Source: Chloroflexota bacterium (lineage in GTDB: Bacteria; Chloroflexota; Anaerolineae; Promineifilales; Promineifilaceae). From it: 64,000 bases of DNA. A model generated the notes under the pieces. It made no database searches. It had not been told where the DNA came from and saw nothing but the letters and a program-made list of their open reading frames with translations. Below are positions 27,101 through 35,672 of this stretch, piece by piece. The position numbers and the translations under genes were made by a program. Position 1 is the first letter of the stretch. Each line of letters starts with the position of its first letter. The stretch covers positions 49,278 through 113,277 of the forward strand of contig JAGNBF010000008.1 in the NCBI GenBank assembly GCA_018004935.1, written 5' to 3'.

Positions 27101-28898
27101 TCAGATCGGCATCCAGCCCGGCCACAAAATCGGCGGGCAGAAGGGCGATCACTTCTGGTTGCAGAGCCAGCAGGTTTTCCGGCGTCAGTTGTTCTAATAA
27201 AACAATTGCCTGAGGACCAAATCCGGCCAGCATCCGCATCATTTCCGGGGTGATGTCTTGGGCATAGGCTACTTCCAGGCCGCCCAGGGCGATGGTTTGC
27301 ACGACGCTTTCGGGTAGGGCGGAGAGGGTGGTGGTGGTGCTATCGCCAGCGGCGATTTCTTCAGTGGGTTGGTTCGCGGCCGCGTATACTAAAACATTGG
27401 TGATTGTCTGTTGCAAACCGGGATCCAGCGTTGCCAGCAGTTCGGCGGGGATCACCGCCAATGTTTCAGGCGGCAGAGCCAGAAGTAGATCCGCCGGTAA
27501 CTGACCGATGCTTTCTGGAGCAAACTGGATGATCATTTGCACAAATTCGGGGGTCAGGTCAGCGGTGGTGGAGATGGTCTGCCCAACCGCGGCCGCACCC
27601 TGCACTAATTCGGCAGGTAAAGCTATGGGGGTGGGGGGAACACCTGCGGCCGCGTTTTGGATGGCTGTCAGTTGGGCCAGCAGGTCGGTGTCTAGTTCAG
27701 CGACGGGAACCATGAGAGCCAGAACTTCAGGAGAAAAGGCACGCCACATTTCGGGTTCCAGGTCGGCTAAGAGGGCGGGAGCCTGGGCAATAATGCCCCC
27801 GGCGAAGGTGGCATCAATTTGAGCGGTGGTAGAGATAGGTAGGCCAAAGGTTGCGGCCGCGCCGATCCAGGATTCTGGGAGGGTTACGGCGGCAATCTGG
27901 GGTGTGGTGGGGGTTTCCTCTGCGGCCGCTTCGGCTTCAGCGATGAGCAGTTGCCCGGCCCCACCAAAATCAGCGGCCAGTTCATCTAATTCAGCGACCA
28001 GGTCACTATCTAGCGTGGTCAGAAAGTCAGCGGGTAACAGAGCGATAGCTTCTGGCTGAAGCAGGCGCAGGTTGTCTGGGGTGAGCAGGGCAAAGAATTG
28101 GCTGGCCATAGGGCCAAAACCGGCGATCTGGCGCATCATATCAGGGGTAATATCCTGGGCAAACTCGATGGACAGACCGGCCCCAGCCGCTCCTTGAATG
28201 AGCGCGTCGGGTAGACGAGCCGGGTCAGGGGTGGCCGTGGGTTCAACGGTGGGTGTGGCTGTAGGTTCGGCCGTGGGGGTTGGTTCCGCGGCCGCGATTT
28301 CTTCACCTTCATCTTCGGCGACCACATCCTCAGAGGGTAATTCTTGCCCCCCGGTCACAACTACTTCACTGACATCCGCAATATCTGCCAGGTCTGCTTG
28401 CAGATCACTTTCCACCAGTTCTTTTAATTCGGCCAGAGACATCTCTGATGAGGACACACTGAAGATGACCACAGGCAAATCACTCAGGCTAAAATCTAAC
28501 ACCTGGGGCAAATCCATCCCTTCGGGCAGGGAAGCCTCGGCTACGGCCTCTTCAATTCTTGTCACCAGGGTTTGTTGGTTTAGACCAAACTCATTACGAA
28601 TGATCAGAAAAGCGAACCCCTGATTGGTCGTGGATTCTACATTCACAACCCCTTCAATGTCGCTTACCACATTTTCCAGGGGGATTGTGACTTCTTCCAA
28701 AAACTGGTTGGCGTCTTCGGCCTCCCCCCACTGGGCAATCACTATGGTCTGAGGGAACTCAATGCGGGGCAAAAGTTCCTGATTTAATTGGGTCAGAGCG
28801 AGGCCCCCGCCCACCATCAGTATCAGGGAAATGGCAATGGTGAGCCAGTTGAATCGCAGTGACAGGCGGGTCATCCGGTCAAATAATGCAGTCAGCAT
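24195..28898 (-). CDS. RND-family efflux transporter with a large repeat insertion
   Basis: This 1567-residue inner-membrane pump compares with about 1040 in normal HAE-type RND proteins. Membrane helix 1 is at about 18-36. The first porter part has NQELLPRIEFPQTIVI and IEGVVNVESTT. Helices 2-6 start near residue 920, with the proton-relay region SGLTVAIGRVVDDSIVVLEN (about 1011-1030), where the paired acidic residues occur. A second porter half and helices 7-12 follow, ending VLGGLLVGTLLTLVIIPVVY. The insertion (about residues 190-850) sits in the extracytoplasmic porter loop. It opens with a Thr/Pro linker and holds five to six repeats of about 85-90 residues. A MarR regulator lies 160 bp upstream on the same strand. 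No membrane-fusion partner is adjacent. Substrate unknown. Confidence 0.9.
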   Translation of the reverse strand: MLTALFDRMTRLSLRFNWLTIAISLILMVGGGLALTQLNQELLPRIEFPQTIVIAQWGEAEDANQFLEEVTIPLENVVSDIEGVVNVESTTNQGFAFLIIRNEFGLNQQTLVTRIEEAVAEASLPEGMDLPQVLDFSLSDLPVVIFSVSSSEMSLAELKELVESDLQADLADIADVSEVVVTGGQELPSEDVVAEDEGEEIAAAEPTPTAEPTATPTVEPTATPDPARLPDALIQGAAGAGLSIEFAQDITPDMMRQIAGFGPMASQFFALLTPDNLRLLQPEAIALLPADFLTTLDSDLVAELDELAADFGGAGQLLIAEAEAAAEETPTTPQIAAVTLPESWIGAAATFGLPISTTAQIDATFAGGIIAQAPALLADLEPEMWRAFSPEVLALMVPVAELDTDLLAQLTAIQNAAAGVPPTPIALPAELVQGAAAVGQTISTTADLTPEFVQMIIQFAPESIGQLPADLLLALPPETLAVIPAELLATLDPGLQQTITNVLVYAAANQPTEEIAAGDSTTTTLSALPESVVQTIALGGLEVAYAQDITPEMMRMLAGFGPQAIVLLEQLTPENLLALQPEVIALLPADFVAGLDADLKSQLDELAAEFGGAGVLAAEEAANADPARLPDALIQGAAQAGLTIEFAQDLTPDFMKLLGGLGPQAAQALSLLTPDHLRLLQPETIGWLPVIYLDTLDAELRAELDVLAAEFGGAGALAVAAEAEAEALSAGAPILSGIWLEPDAQGNPSQFETAADILNNPFIPGAAAFLNVFPSSPQVEDPRDWLGALTPEILQWLADNEEGFAASLDPVVLEYMSPEGLTFLLDTYPDAFDADLTERLRGIAAGDVEVFIPEASITRANGNPALLISVFKAGDANTVTVAHAIFDLLDQYTAEHANLEYEIGFEQATFIEDAISGVSGEGLRGGLFAVLVILIFLSGHVRGKYRLSWRAVLVTGISIPLSILSAILFMRWVPVIGQPLNDAVTANGNSLLRFFSQLLPTEVTLNIMTLSGLTVAIGRVVDDSIVVLENSYRFIQQGYTPREAAIAATKEVAIAIFAATATTVAVFLPLGLVGGLISSFFLPFGLTVTYSLIASFVVAITVVPVLTALFITKDNIPEEKETAMQRWYTPVLAFALKNRVATLAITVVFFGLSLYLMNTLPKNFIPGLGEATVNVTISLPSGTTMADTDTLVQEFEVAIADLEGVESVRTEVGGGGGLQALFLGGGAVSQNQANVTLSVSEELLLNQDALGALTIDVRQEAEVVFGGPDFVTVSTGTQAGFSGYGLVLEGIDLNSTQLAEIVAEVKATIAAVDTDENGSPDVVNITSNVDDALAGGSSSIIRIDGKPAVSFGGSFEFGLEDTIGAAGQIRTDVAALSILPADVIVSEGFEAEQQTQGFQGVLTAIGWASLLVYLIMALSFRSLIHPLVILFSLPLSVIGAALALFLTGRTLGISSMIGLLMLVGIITTNGIVLMELVKQLRERGNSVYDALIKGGRTRLRPIWMTALATILALIPLALSAEAGAIIAADLAWTVLGGLLVGTLLTLVIIPVVYSLIEEILDRFRKKA
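26358..28223 (-). repeat. Tandem protein repeats inserted in the RND porter domain
   Basis: Units lie at residues about 226-315, 339-418, 426-508, 526-615, 625-715 and, degenerate, 785-847. The consensus runs LP..LIQGAA.AGL.IEFAQD then ITP.MM..LAGFGP, LLTP..LRLLQPE.IALLP and LDADL..ELDELAAEFGGAG. Units 1, 4 and 5 are close copies, which implies recent duplication; 2 and 3 are diverged. The composition (Ala, Leu, Pro, Asp) suggests short amphipathic helices. Units are joined by Ala/Glu/Thr linkers. Confidence 0.85.
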
Positions 28899-29058
28899 AA
28901 AGAAACTCCTTCTTCATCTCGTTGGCAATGTTTGTTGATAATCTTCCTGGTCTATCGGTGTGGGGAAAAAATAAGTGGAGCTGATTTTTGTCGGTCTGGA
29001 TTGACCGGCGCAAGCCCGGACCCCTTGTTTACCTCATACAGGCGATAGAACCATTTTG

Positions 29059-29598
29059 TTAGGTTAGCTTGGGGGAATCCGGGGAAATCAAGTCTGGTGT
29101 GCAGAGGGGAATGCGCTCTCTGTTCGATTCATCCCCCTTCACTGTCACCACACCCTTTGTCTGGTTATACACAAAGTCAACCATCGTCTGTAAAACGATC
29201 AACCCTTGATGTAACTTGTCCTGATCCGTGGATGAGAGCAAATCTACATATTGATCAACGCGGGTTAAAGCATTTTCCCGCATGTTGAGCAATACTCGTT
29301 CGCCTGCTGGTGTCAATGACAACCAGATTTTGCGCCGGTCTTCATCATCTTGATGGCGTTGTACCCAGCCATGTTTTACCAGGGTGCTAATGGTGTTAGA
29401 CATGGTTGGAGCACTGACAGCTTGTTGTTCTGCCAGATCGCTAAGGATACAGGGACCATAAGCCAGAGAAATCAGCACCCCAAAGTGGACGGGGTTACGG
29501 AAATGCTCTGATTGACGTAACTCGGCGGCTCCGACGCGCATGATCAAGGGTATGATCTCAACGAGGCGTAAAGATAAATCGTGATGTGCTTCAGACAT
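29059..29598 (-). CDS. MarR-family transcriptional regulator
   Basis: This 179-residue winged-helix protein has the recognition part SDLAEQQAVSAPTMSNTIST followed by the wing with DDEDRRKIWLSLTPAGERVL, where the DxRxxxxxLT pattern is typical. Terminal helices mediate dimer formation. MarR proteins usually repress a neighbouring transporter and their own gene, and are released by a small ligand. The RND gene 160 bp downstream is the likely target. A palindrome begins 7 bp before its ATG. The tail after residue 150 is longer than usual. Confidence 0.9.
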   Translation of the reverse strand: MSEAHHDLSLRLVEIIPLIMRVGAAELRQSEHFRNPVHFGVLISLAYGPCILSDLAEQQAVSAPTMSNTISTLVKHGWVQRHQDDEDRRKIWLSLTPAGERVLLNMRENALTRVDQYVDLLSSTDQDKLHQGLIVLQTMVDFVYNQTKGVVTVKGDESNRERIPLCTPDLISPDSPKLT

Positions 29599-29605
29599 GG
29601 GAAAT

Positions 29606-29636
29606 ATTAGCTATCCTAATAGTTAGTATGGCTAAT
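29606..29636. promoter_or_regulatory. Candidate MarR operator palindrome
   Basis: This is a 31-bp imperfect palindrome: left arm ATTAGCTATCCTAAT, centre A, right arm GTTAGTATGGCTAAT, with 12 of 15 positions complementary. It overlaps the likely start of transcription of the regulator gene, since TTGATT lies about 17 bp upstream of a TATTAG segment on the minus strand. This position fits autorepression. Confidence 0.6.
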
Positions 29637-30846
29637 TGTAATCAATTTCACAAATCAAGCAATAGGAGCAAAGTAAAACGACAGAGTAAAAACGCAATAA
29701 CTGATCGCGAATGTAACAACTAACTCTCTCGAGGGCTGAGCTTTGCCGAAGCCCGGCTCTGCCGAGCGCACAGCCTGGAAAGGCTGTGCTACGCCCAGTT
29801 GCCCGCCGGGCGGCCGCACCATTTTTAGACGTTCAGGCCAAATTGAGAATTGTTGTCGCCTGCTTGACACTTTGGGCAACGTCGTATAGCATTTTCCTCG
29901 CAGTCAAAATTGAATAGGTAGTTTGATAAAGCGCATGGCCCTGTGCTCAATAAATAGTTAGTAATCGTTCGCAATTAACTTAGCGATTTGCTGTGGCCGG
30001 TCTCCTGACCAAACCACCCAGGTTATTTTGGGACGATTACTCAGGACTTACGGGGTTGCTCCAACCGATCTCCTGACCGTGCTCATTGTGGCACGGGGGG
30101 GACACCGGCCACAGCCCATAAGTCCTATAGTCAATGAGCCGTTTAGAAGCACAGGATGACGCGGTGGAGGTTTCCTACCGCAGGGTAGGACTAACGAAGA
30201 TAGTTACCCATAACTCTTTTCGGAAAAGCGACAGATCAGCGGGTGCCTCCCCGGTGCGGCCGCGACCGGCATTGTGCCAGCAATGATGTTCTCTAACAAA
30301 TCCGTGGGCGTAAAACCCCCGACAGAACAGAGAATGGCGGTGTTTGTTACGAGTTGATTGTTCCAGGTTTCCAGTTGTTCGGACGACAAGCTTAAAACCT
30401 GTAACCTGAAACCTATTTCCTGGTCTCCCCTATTCAAAAACAACCTCATACACAGGATAATCACCTGAGATGAAGAGAAAAAGCGCCTGGTGGCTAACCC
30501 GGTCCTTTGTCTTTCAATCTTGCCGGTATTATTTCTGGGTCTTTTATTCACCAGCCATTCTCAATTTGGCCTGAACGTCTAAAAGTGCCGAGGCCACCCG
30601 GCCGTAAAACGGGTCGGGCTATGGTTACGAAGGCCGTTGGCCTGCTTTCTTAGCCTGTAGGGCCTGGCATTTAGAGCTTGGCAGTTTGACCGCCGGGCGG
30701 ATAATGGAACGTTTATCGTTCAAATTGAGAACTGCTGTTTATTCACCCGGCTAGTGGTGACTGCCCTCTGCCTCGTCATCTGACTGATATTGCCACCCCA
30801 CACGCAAATGGGTCAGGCAATTTCCAGTCGCAAAGGAGAACTTTTC
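29637..30846. repeat. 1.2-kb intergenic region with scattered repeats
   Basis: I find no supportable gene. Contents are a family A half-element at 29731-29775, family B cores near 30000-30020 and 30062-30115, a family H copy at 30583-30690 (CCGGCCGTAAAACGGGTCGG, GGCCGTTGGCC), and two GCGGCCGC sites near 29812 and 30256. TTCAGGCCAAATTGAGAA at 29831 recurs in inverted form at 30560. Minus-strand frames at 29655-29879 and 30204-30551 lack start signals and protein-like composition. Confidence 0.6.
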
Positions 30847-32691
30847 ATGTGTGGAATCGTTGGATACATTGGGCCACGCCAGGCACCTCAGGTAATTTAT
30901 GATGGGTTGAAACGGTTGGAATATCGGGGCTATGACTCGGCCGGGATTGCCGTGTTGACGCCACAAGGGCAGGTAGACATCCGGCGTGATGTAGGCAAGT
31001 TGGGCAACCTGGAGGCGCGGCTGATGGTCTCCCCGCTTGAAGGGCACATCGGTATTGGGCATACCCGATGGGCGACGCATGGTGTACCCAGTGAGCGTAA
31101 TGCCCATCCTCACCTGAGCATGAATGGCCGCGTGGTGGTGGTGCATAATGGCATTGTCGAGAATTTTTTGCCCCTACGTGAGGAACTCATGGCCGAGGGG
31201 GTGACGTTCAAATCAGACACTGATACAGAAGTGATTGTGCAGATGATTGAGCGGTACCTGGAAGCTGGGGTTGCCTTTGCGCAGGCGGTACGAGATACCC
31301 TTAAGCAGTTGCAAGGGGCCAATGCGGTTGTGGTGATGAATGTAGCGCAACCCGATACGCTTATCTGTGCTCGCCTGGGGAATGCTGGGGGGATTACCCT
31401 GGGGGTTGGGCATGATGAAATGTTCATTGCCTCAGATATTCCGGCTATCTTGGAGTATACGCGGCAGATGATATTCCTGGAAAGCCGACAGATGGCGCAG
31501 ATTACCCAGACCGGGTATCAGGTGACAGACCTGGACGGTCAGCCGCTGGTGCCTACGACGCATATGATTGCCTGGGACCCGGTGAGTGCGGTGAAGGGGG
31601 AGTTCAAACATTTCATGCAGAAGGAGATATTTGAGCAACCGAGGGCCATTGTGGATACATTACGCGGCCGCGTTGATTTTGAACATCACACCATTCATTT
31701 GCCGGAAATGAATCTGACGACCGAACTGGCGCAACGGTTACAAAAACTGTTCATCATTGCCTGTGGTACCAGCTACTACTCCGGGCTGGCGGGCCGTTAT
31801 ATGGTAGAAAGCATTGCCCGCATTCCCACAGAAGTCGCTTATGCCTCAGAGTTTCGTTATTACGATCCGATTATTGGCCGGGACGCGGCCGCGTTGGCCA
31901 TTACCCAATCCGGCGAAACCGCTGATACCCTCGCCGCCAGTGAACTTGTCAAGAGCAGTGGAGCCACCCTCTGGTCCATCGTCAACGCCATCGGTAGCCA
32001 ATCCACCCGCATCTCTGATGGGTACATTCCCATGCACGCCGGGCCGGAAATAGGTGTTGCCAGCACAAAGGCATTTACCACCTCCCTGGTAGACCAATAT
32101 TTGCTGGCCTGCGCTTTGGGGCAACTACGCGGCACTGTCACCCCCGAACGAATGCACCAACTAACCCAAGATCTGGCGCACCTGCCGGATCTGGCCGGAC
32201 GAGTTCTGGATCAGGACAAGGCGATTCAGGAATTAGCCAATCATTTCTTCAAAGCCAGCAACTTCCTCTACCTGGGACGGGGCATCAACTATGCCGTGGC
32301 GCGGGAAGGGGCGTTAAAACTTAAGGAAATTAGCTACATCCACGCCGAAGGGTATCCTGCCGGAGAAATGAAACATGGTCCCATTGCCCTTATTGATGAG
32401 ACCATGCCCGTTGTTGCCATAGCAACACAGGATCACCTATACGACAAGATGATCAGCCAGATTCAACAGGCAAAAGCACGTGGTGGCCTGGTGATTGCCA
32501 TTGCGACGGAAGGGGATACGGCTATTCAGCGCGAAGCGGATCATGTAATCTATGTGCCGCAGACGCCACCGCTGTTGTCGCCAGTGGTAAATGTAATTCC
32601 GTTGCAACTATTGAGTTATCATATTGCCGTGCGGCGGGGGTGTGATGTAGACCAACCGAGGAATTTAGCGAAATCAGTGACCGTTGAATAA
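30847..32691 (+). CDS. glmS: Glutamine--fructose-6-phosphate aminotransferase (isomerizing)
   Basis: This is a 614-residue cytosolic enzyme that makes glucosamine-6-phosphate from fructose-6-phosphate and glutamine, the first step to UDP-GlcNAc and cell-wall sugars. The start MCGIVGYIGPRQAP puts the glutaminase nucleophile Cys at position 2 and is preceded by AAAGGAGAACTTTTC. The N-terminal class II amidotransferase domain has RGYDSAGIA and HTRWATHG. Two SIS domains follow, with CGTSYYSGLAGRYMVE, ITQSGETADTLAA and EIGVASTKAFTTSLV. The C-terminus NLAKSVTVE is diagnostic. No glmS ribozyme core is seen upstream. A longer frame from 30790 is rejected because Cys must be residue 2. Confidence 0.98.
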   Translation: MCGIVGYIGPRQAPQVIYDGLKRLEYRGYDSAGIAVLTPQGQVDIRRDVGKLGNLEARLMVSPLEGHIGIGHTRWATHGVPSERNAHPHLSMNGRVVVVHNGIVENFLPLREELMAEGVTFKSDTDTEVIVQMIERYLEAGVAFAQAVRDTLKQLQGANAVVVMNVAQPDTLICARLGNAGGITLGVGHDEMFIASDIPAILEYTRQMIFLESRQMAQITQTGYQVTDLDGQPLVPTTHMIAWDPVSAVKGEFKHFMQKEIFEQPRAIVDTLRGRVDFEHHTIHLPEMNLTTELAQRLQKLFIIACGTSYYSGLAGRYMVESIARIPTEVAYASEFRYYDPIIGRDAAALAITQSGETADTLAASELVKSSGATLWSIVNAIGSQSTRISDGYIPMHAGPEIGVASTKAFTTSLVDQYLLACALGQLRGTVTPERMHQLTQDLAHLPDLAGRVLDQDKAIQELANHFFKASNFLYLGRGINYAVAREGALKLKEISYIHAEGYPAGEMKHGPIALIDETMPVVAIATQDHLYDKMISQIQQAKARGGLVIAIATEGDTAIQREADHVIYVPQTPPLLSPVVNVIPLQLLSYHIAVRRGCDVDQPRNLAKSVTVE

Positions 32692-32757
32692 TATAGAACT
32701 TACGGGGATGCTCTGAGCCGGTTTCCTGACCGCGCCACCCAGGTTATTTTTGGACGA

Positions 32758-32836
32758 TTACTAAGGTTCTCAAGGGCTGAGCTTGTCGAAGCCTCGTGTT
32801 GCCTTCGACAAGCTCAGGCAACGGCTTAGTAGTTAC
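32758..32836. repeat. Family A repeat copy after glmS
   Basis: AAGGGCTGAGCTTGTCGAAG and TTCGACAAGCTCAGGCAACG form the usual inverted pair, followed by TTAGTAGTTAC. A family B core half (GGTTTCCTGACCGCGCCACC) precedes it at about 32716-32736. Confidence 0.8.
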
Positions 32837-32877
32837 AAAAAAACGCTCTTCCAGAGAACCTGGAAGAGCGTTTTTTT
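32837..32877. terminator. Rho-independent bidirectional terminator, glmS/clpC
   Basis: A perfect stem has arms ACGCTCTTCCAG and CTGGAAGAGCGT (with neighbouring pairs), a short AGAAC-type loop, an A-tract on one side and seven T on the other. It ends both glmS (+) and the convergent clpC (-). Confidence 0.92.
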
Positions 32878-32914
32878 GATTATGTCTGTGCAAATATAGA
32901 TAAGTGGCGAAAAA

Positions 32915-35461
32915 TCATAACATAGGCACAGCGTCCAATTCCTCTTCTTCTGTGTCGGTCACATGATTTGTAGCCCTTTGGTTATCGGCAATCAGGACAA
33001 TTTTATCATCCCGTACATCTATCAAGATGTCATCACCTGCTTTAAATTCGCCAGCTAATACAGCATCGGAGAGGCGATCCTCGATTTCCATTTGCATGGT
33101 GCGACGTAGCGGCCGCGCCCCGAACTCGGGGTTGAATCCATTTTCGGCTAACCAGTCACGGGCTACATCTGTGGCATCCAGATTGAGTTCATACTCGACT
33201 ACGCGTTCATTCACCTCGCGGAGCATGATGTTGACAATCTGGCGAATATCTACTTTGCTCAACTCCCGGAAGACAATAATGGTATCTACCCGGTTGATAA
33301 ACTCGGGTCGGAAATTGTGCTTTAGTTCATCCATGAGCTTTTTGCTCATATCCGAATAAGCCCGATCCGCGGCCGCGAGAGCATCTTGTTGGAAAGAAAA
33401 GCCTAGATTCGGTCCCCGCTTAATCGTGGACGCACCCACATTGGAAGTCATAATAATCATGGCGTTACGGAAGTCAACTTTGTGCCCTTTGGCATCGGAA
33501 AGGTGACCTTCTTCCATGATTTGTAGTAACAGGTTAAAGACTTCAGGGTGGGCCTTCTCTATTTCATCAAAAACAACAATGGAGTAGGGACGGCGACGGA
33601 TAGCTTCCGTGAGTTGTCCGGCATCTTCATAGCCCACATAACCGGGGGGAGACCCCAATAAACGGGCTACGGTGTGCCGTTCCATAAACTCAGACATATC
33701 CAATTGGATGAGGGCTTCCTCTGTACCAAAAAGGAATTTGGCTAGAACTTTAGTCAATTCTGTCTTGCCTACCCCTGTAGGTCCCAGGAAGATGAATGAG
33801 CCAATGGGGCGGCGAGGGTTTTTCAGGCCAGCGCGGGCGCGGCGTACTGCTTTGGCGATGGCACTGATGGCCTCTTCTTGCCCGATGATGGCTTTCCGTA
33901 ATTCCTCTTCCATTTTAAGCAGACGGGCCGATTCCTCAGCAGTTAATTGCGAGACAGGAATGCCGGTCCACATAGAAAGAACTTCGGCCACATCTTCGGC
34001 GGTTAGTTGCAGAATATGCTCTGGGTCAATACCTCCGGCACGTAATTGATCGAGTTGCCGTTGGATTTCTTCTTCTTGTTCCCGGAGCGCGGCCGCGTCC
34101 TCAAAACGTCCTTCTTCTAGCACATAATTCCGTTCTTCACGGATTTCGCGCAGATTTTCGTAGGCCTCGCGGATATTTGTTGATTGCGGAGCGCGGTACA
34201 TACGTACCCGTGAAGCTCCTTCATCAATCAGGTCAATTGCTTTGTCGGGCAGAAAGCGTTCGGTGACATACCGGGCCGAAAGTTTGACCGCGGCCGCGAT
34301 AGCTTCATCACTGATAGACAGGTTATGATGCTGTTCGTAGGCTTTCTTAATGCCGTGCAAGATCAAAACCGCCTCATCCTGCGAGGGTTCATCCACCTTC
34401 ACTGGTTGAAAACGACGTTCCAGGGCGGCATCACTTTCGATGTACTTGCGATACTCATCCATTGTGGTGGCACCAATACACTGCATTTCACCACGGGCCA
34501 GGGCTGGTTTCAGAATGTTAGCCGCATCCACCGAACTACCGGCGGAACCCGCCCCTACCAACATATGAACTTCATCAATGAAAAGAATGGCATCGCCTTG
34601 TTTCAGTTCTTCAATGACGCGCTTAAGCCGTTCCTCAAATTGTCCCCGGTACATGGTCCCGGCAACTAGCGAACCAACATCCAACTGTAAAACGCGTTTG
34701 TTTTGCAATATCTCCGGCACTTCGCCGTCAACAATTTTTTGCGCTAACCCTTCAATGATGGCCGTTTTGCCTACACCTGGTTCCCCGATGAGGGCGGGAT
34801 TATTTTTGGTGCGGCGGGCCAAAATCTGGATAACCCGTTCGATTTCGGTTTTGCGCCCAATGACCGGATCCAGTTTGCCTTCTTCCGCTAAAGAGGTTAG
34901 ATCGGTAGCTAATTGGTCTACCAGTGGCGTCTTGCTCTTTTCTTTCTTGGCGCGAGCAGGGCCTCCGGCGGTTACTTTTTCGGCGACCGGCTCATTGCTT
35001 GAAGAAGATGGACTTTCCTTCAACATGCGACGTGTCTGACGGCGGATTTGCTCCGGACTGACGCCAAATTTACGCAGAACATCCATAGCCGGGCCAGTAG
35101 TTTCTCGGGCCAGAGCCAACAAGAGATGTTCGGTGCTGATGTAATGCTGTCCCATGCGGCGAGCCTCATCATAAGCCAGTTGGAGAACTCGTTTGGTAGT
35201 GGGAGCCAGTTCCACTTTTGTAAAGGGCGTGCGGGCAGTTTTGCCACCGCTCATCCGCTCTACCATTTTTTGCACGCGCACGGCTTCCAACCCTAATTCA
35301 CGTAAAACTTTACCGGCCACGCCACCTTCTTCCCGGAGTAACCCGATGAGGACGTGTTCGCTACCGATATAACTATGGTTCATGCGCTCAGCTTCTTCTT
35401 GGGCCAGGCTGAGTACTTGTCGAGCTCGTTTAGTGAAGCGTTCCCAATTTTTGGAGTCCAC
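32915..35461 (-). CDS. clpC: ATP-dependent Clp protease ATPase subunit ClpC
   Basis: This is an 848-residue AAA+ unfoldase that feeds substrates to ClpP. In order it has two Clp_N repeats ([26 protein letters not shown]), AAA-1 with GEPGVGKTA and [12 protein letters not shown], a middle domain with the UVR-like [18 protein letters not shown] that marks ClpC rather than ClpA/ClpB, AAA-2 with GPTGVGKTE and a C-terminal D2 domain. The start is GTG at 35461, with GAGGTAAGAGCC upstream. It lies 211 bp downstream of the S1-domain gene on the same strand. No CIRCE operator and no mcsA/mcsB/ctsR genes are present, so regulation differs from Bacillus. Confidence 0.96.
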   Translation of the reverse strand: MDSKNWERFTKRARQVLSLAQEEAERMNHSYIGSEHVLIGLLREEGGVAGKVLRELGLEAVRVQKMVERMSGGKTARTPFTKVELAPTTKRVLQLAYDEARRMGQHYISTEHLLLALARETTGPAMDVLRKFGVSPEQIRRQTRRMLKESPSSSSNEPVAEKVTAGGPARAKKEKSKTPLVDQLATDLTSLAEEGKLDPVIGRKTEIERVIQILARRTKNNPALIGEPGVGKTAIIEGLAQKIVDGEVPEILQNKRVLQLDVGSLVAGTMYRGQFEERLKRVIEELKQGDAILFIDEVHMLVGAGSAGSSVDAANILKPALARGEMQCIGATTMDEYRKYIESDAALERRFQPVKVDEPSQDEAVLILHGIKKAYEQHHNLSISDEAIAAAVKLSARYVTERFLPDKAIDLIDEGASRVRMYRAPQSTNIREAYENLREIREERNYVLEEGRFEDAAALREQEEEIQRQLDQLRAGGIDPEHILQLTAEDVAEVLSMWTGIPVSQLTAEESARLLKMEEELRKAIIGQEEAISAIAKAVRRARAGLKNPRRPIGSFIFLGPTGVGKTELTKVLAKFLFGTEEALIQLDMSEFMERHTVARLLGSPPGYVGYEDAGQLTEAIRRRPYSIVVFDEIEKAHPEVFNLLLQIMEEGHLSDAKGHKVDFRNAMIIMTSNVGASTIKRGPNLGFSFQQDALAAADRAYSDMSKKLMDELKHNFRPEFINRVDTIIVFRELSKVDIRQIVNIMLREVNERVVEYELNLDATDVARDWLAENGFNPEFGARPLRRTMQMEIEDRLSDAVLAGEFKAGDDILIDVRDDKIVLIADNQRATNHVTDTEEEELDAVPML

Positions 35462-35672
35462 GGCTCTTACCTCGATGATAAACAGTGAAGGTAACCCTCC
35501 ATCGCCTTCAACGGTTTGCTAAACCCCCCACTATGTCGTTGTGAGTTAATGTTATCGGGATTAGACAGAAGAAGTAGGGATGACAGAATGGGGTATCATC
35601 ATGTCAGTCTACAACTTCTGTCCTACTTTGAATGCCGATAAACCTGGTGCATAGAAAGGTGTAACCGGTTGG

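Noticed and set aside
29655..29879. 74-residue minus-strand frame
   Set aside because: It runs through a family A half-element and has no start signal.
30204..30551. 115-residue minus-strand frame
   Set aside because: No ribosome binding site, no protein-like composition and it crosses repeat-like sequence.
30690..30846. Possible glmS ribozyme before glmS
   Set aside because: No core sequence or cleavage-site context was found.
35462..35672. CIRCE or CtsR operator before clpC
   Set aside because: No TTAGCACTC inverted repeat or heptad direct repeat; only an unremarkable imperfect hairpin (ACAGAAG...CTTCTGT).
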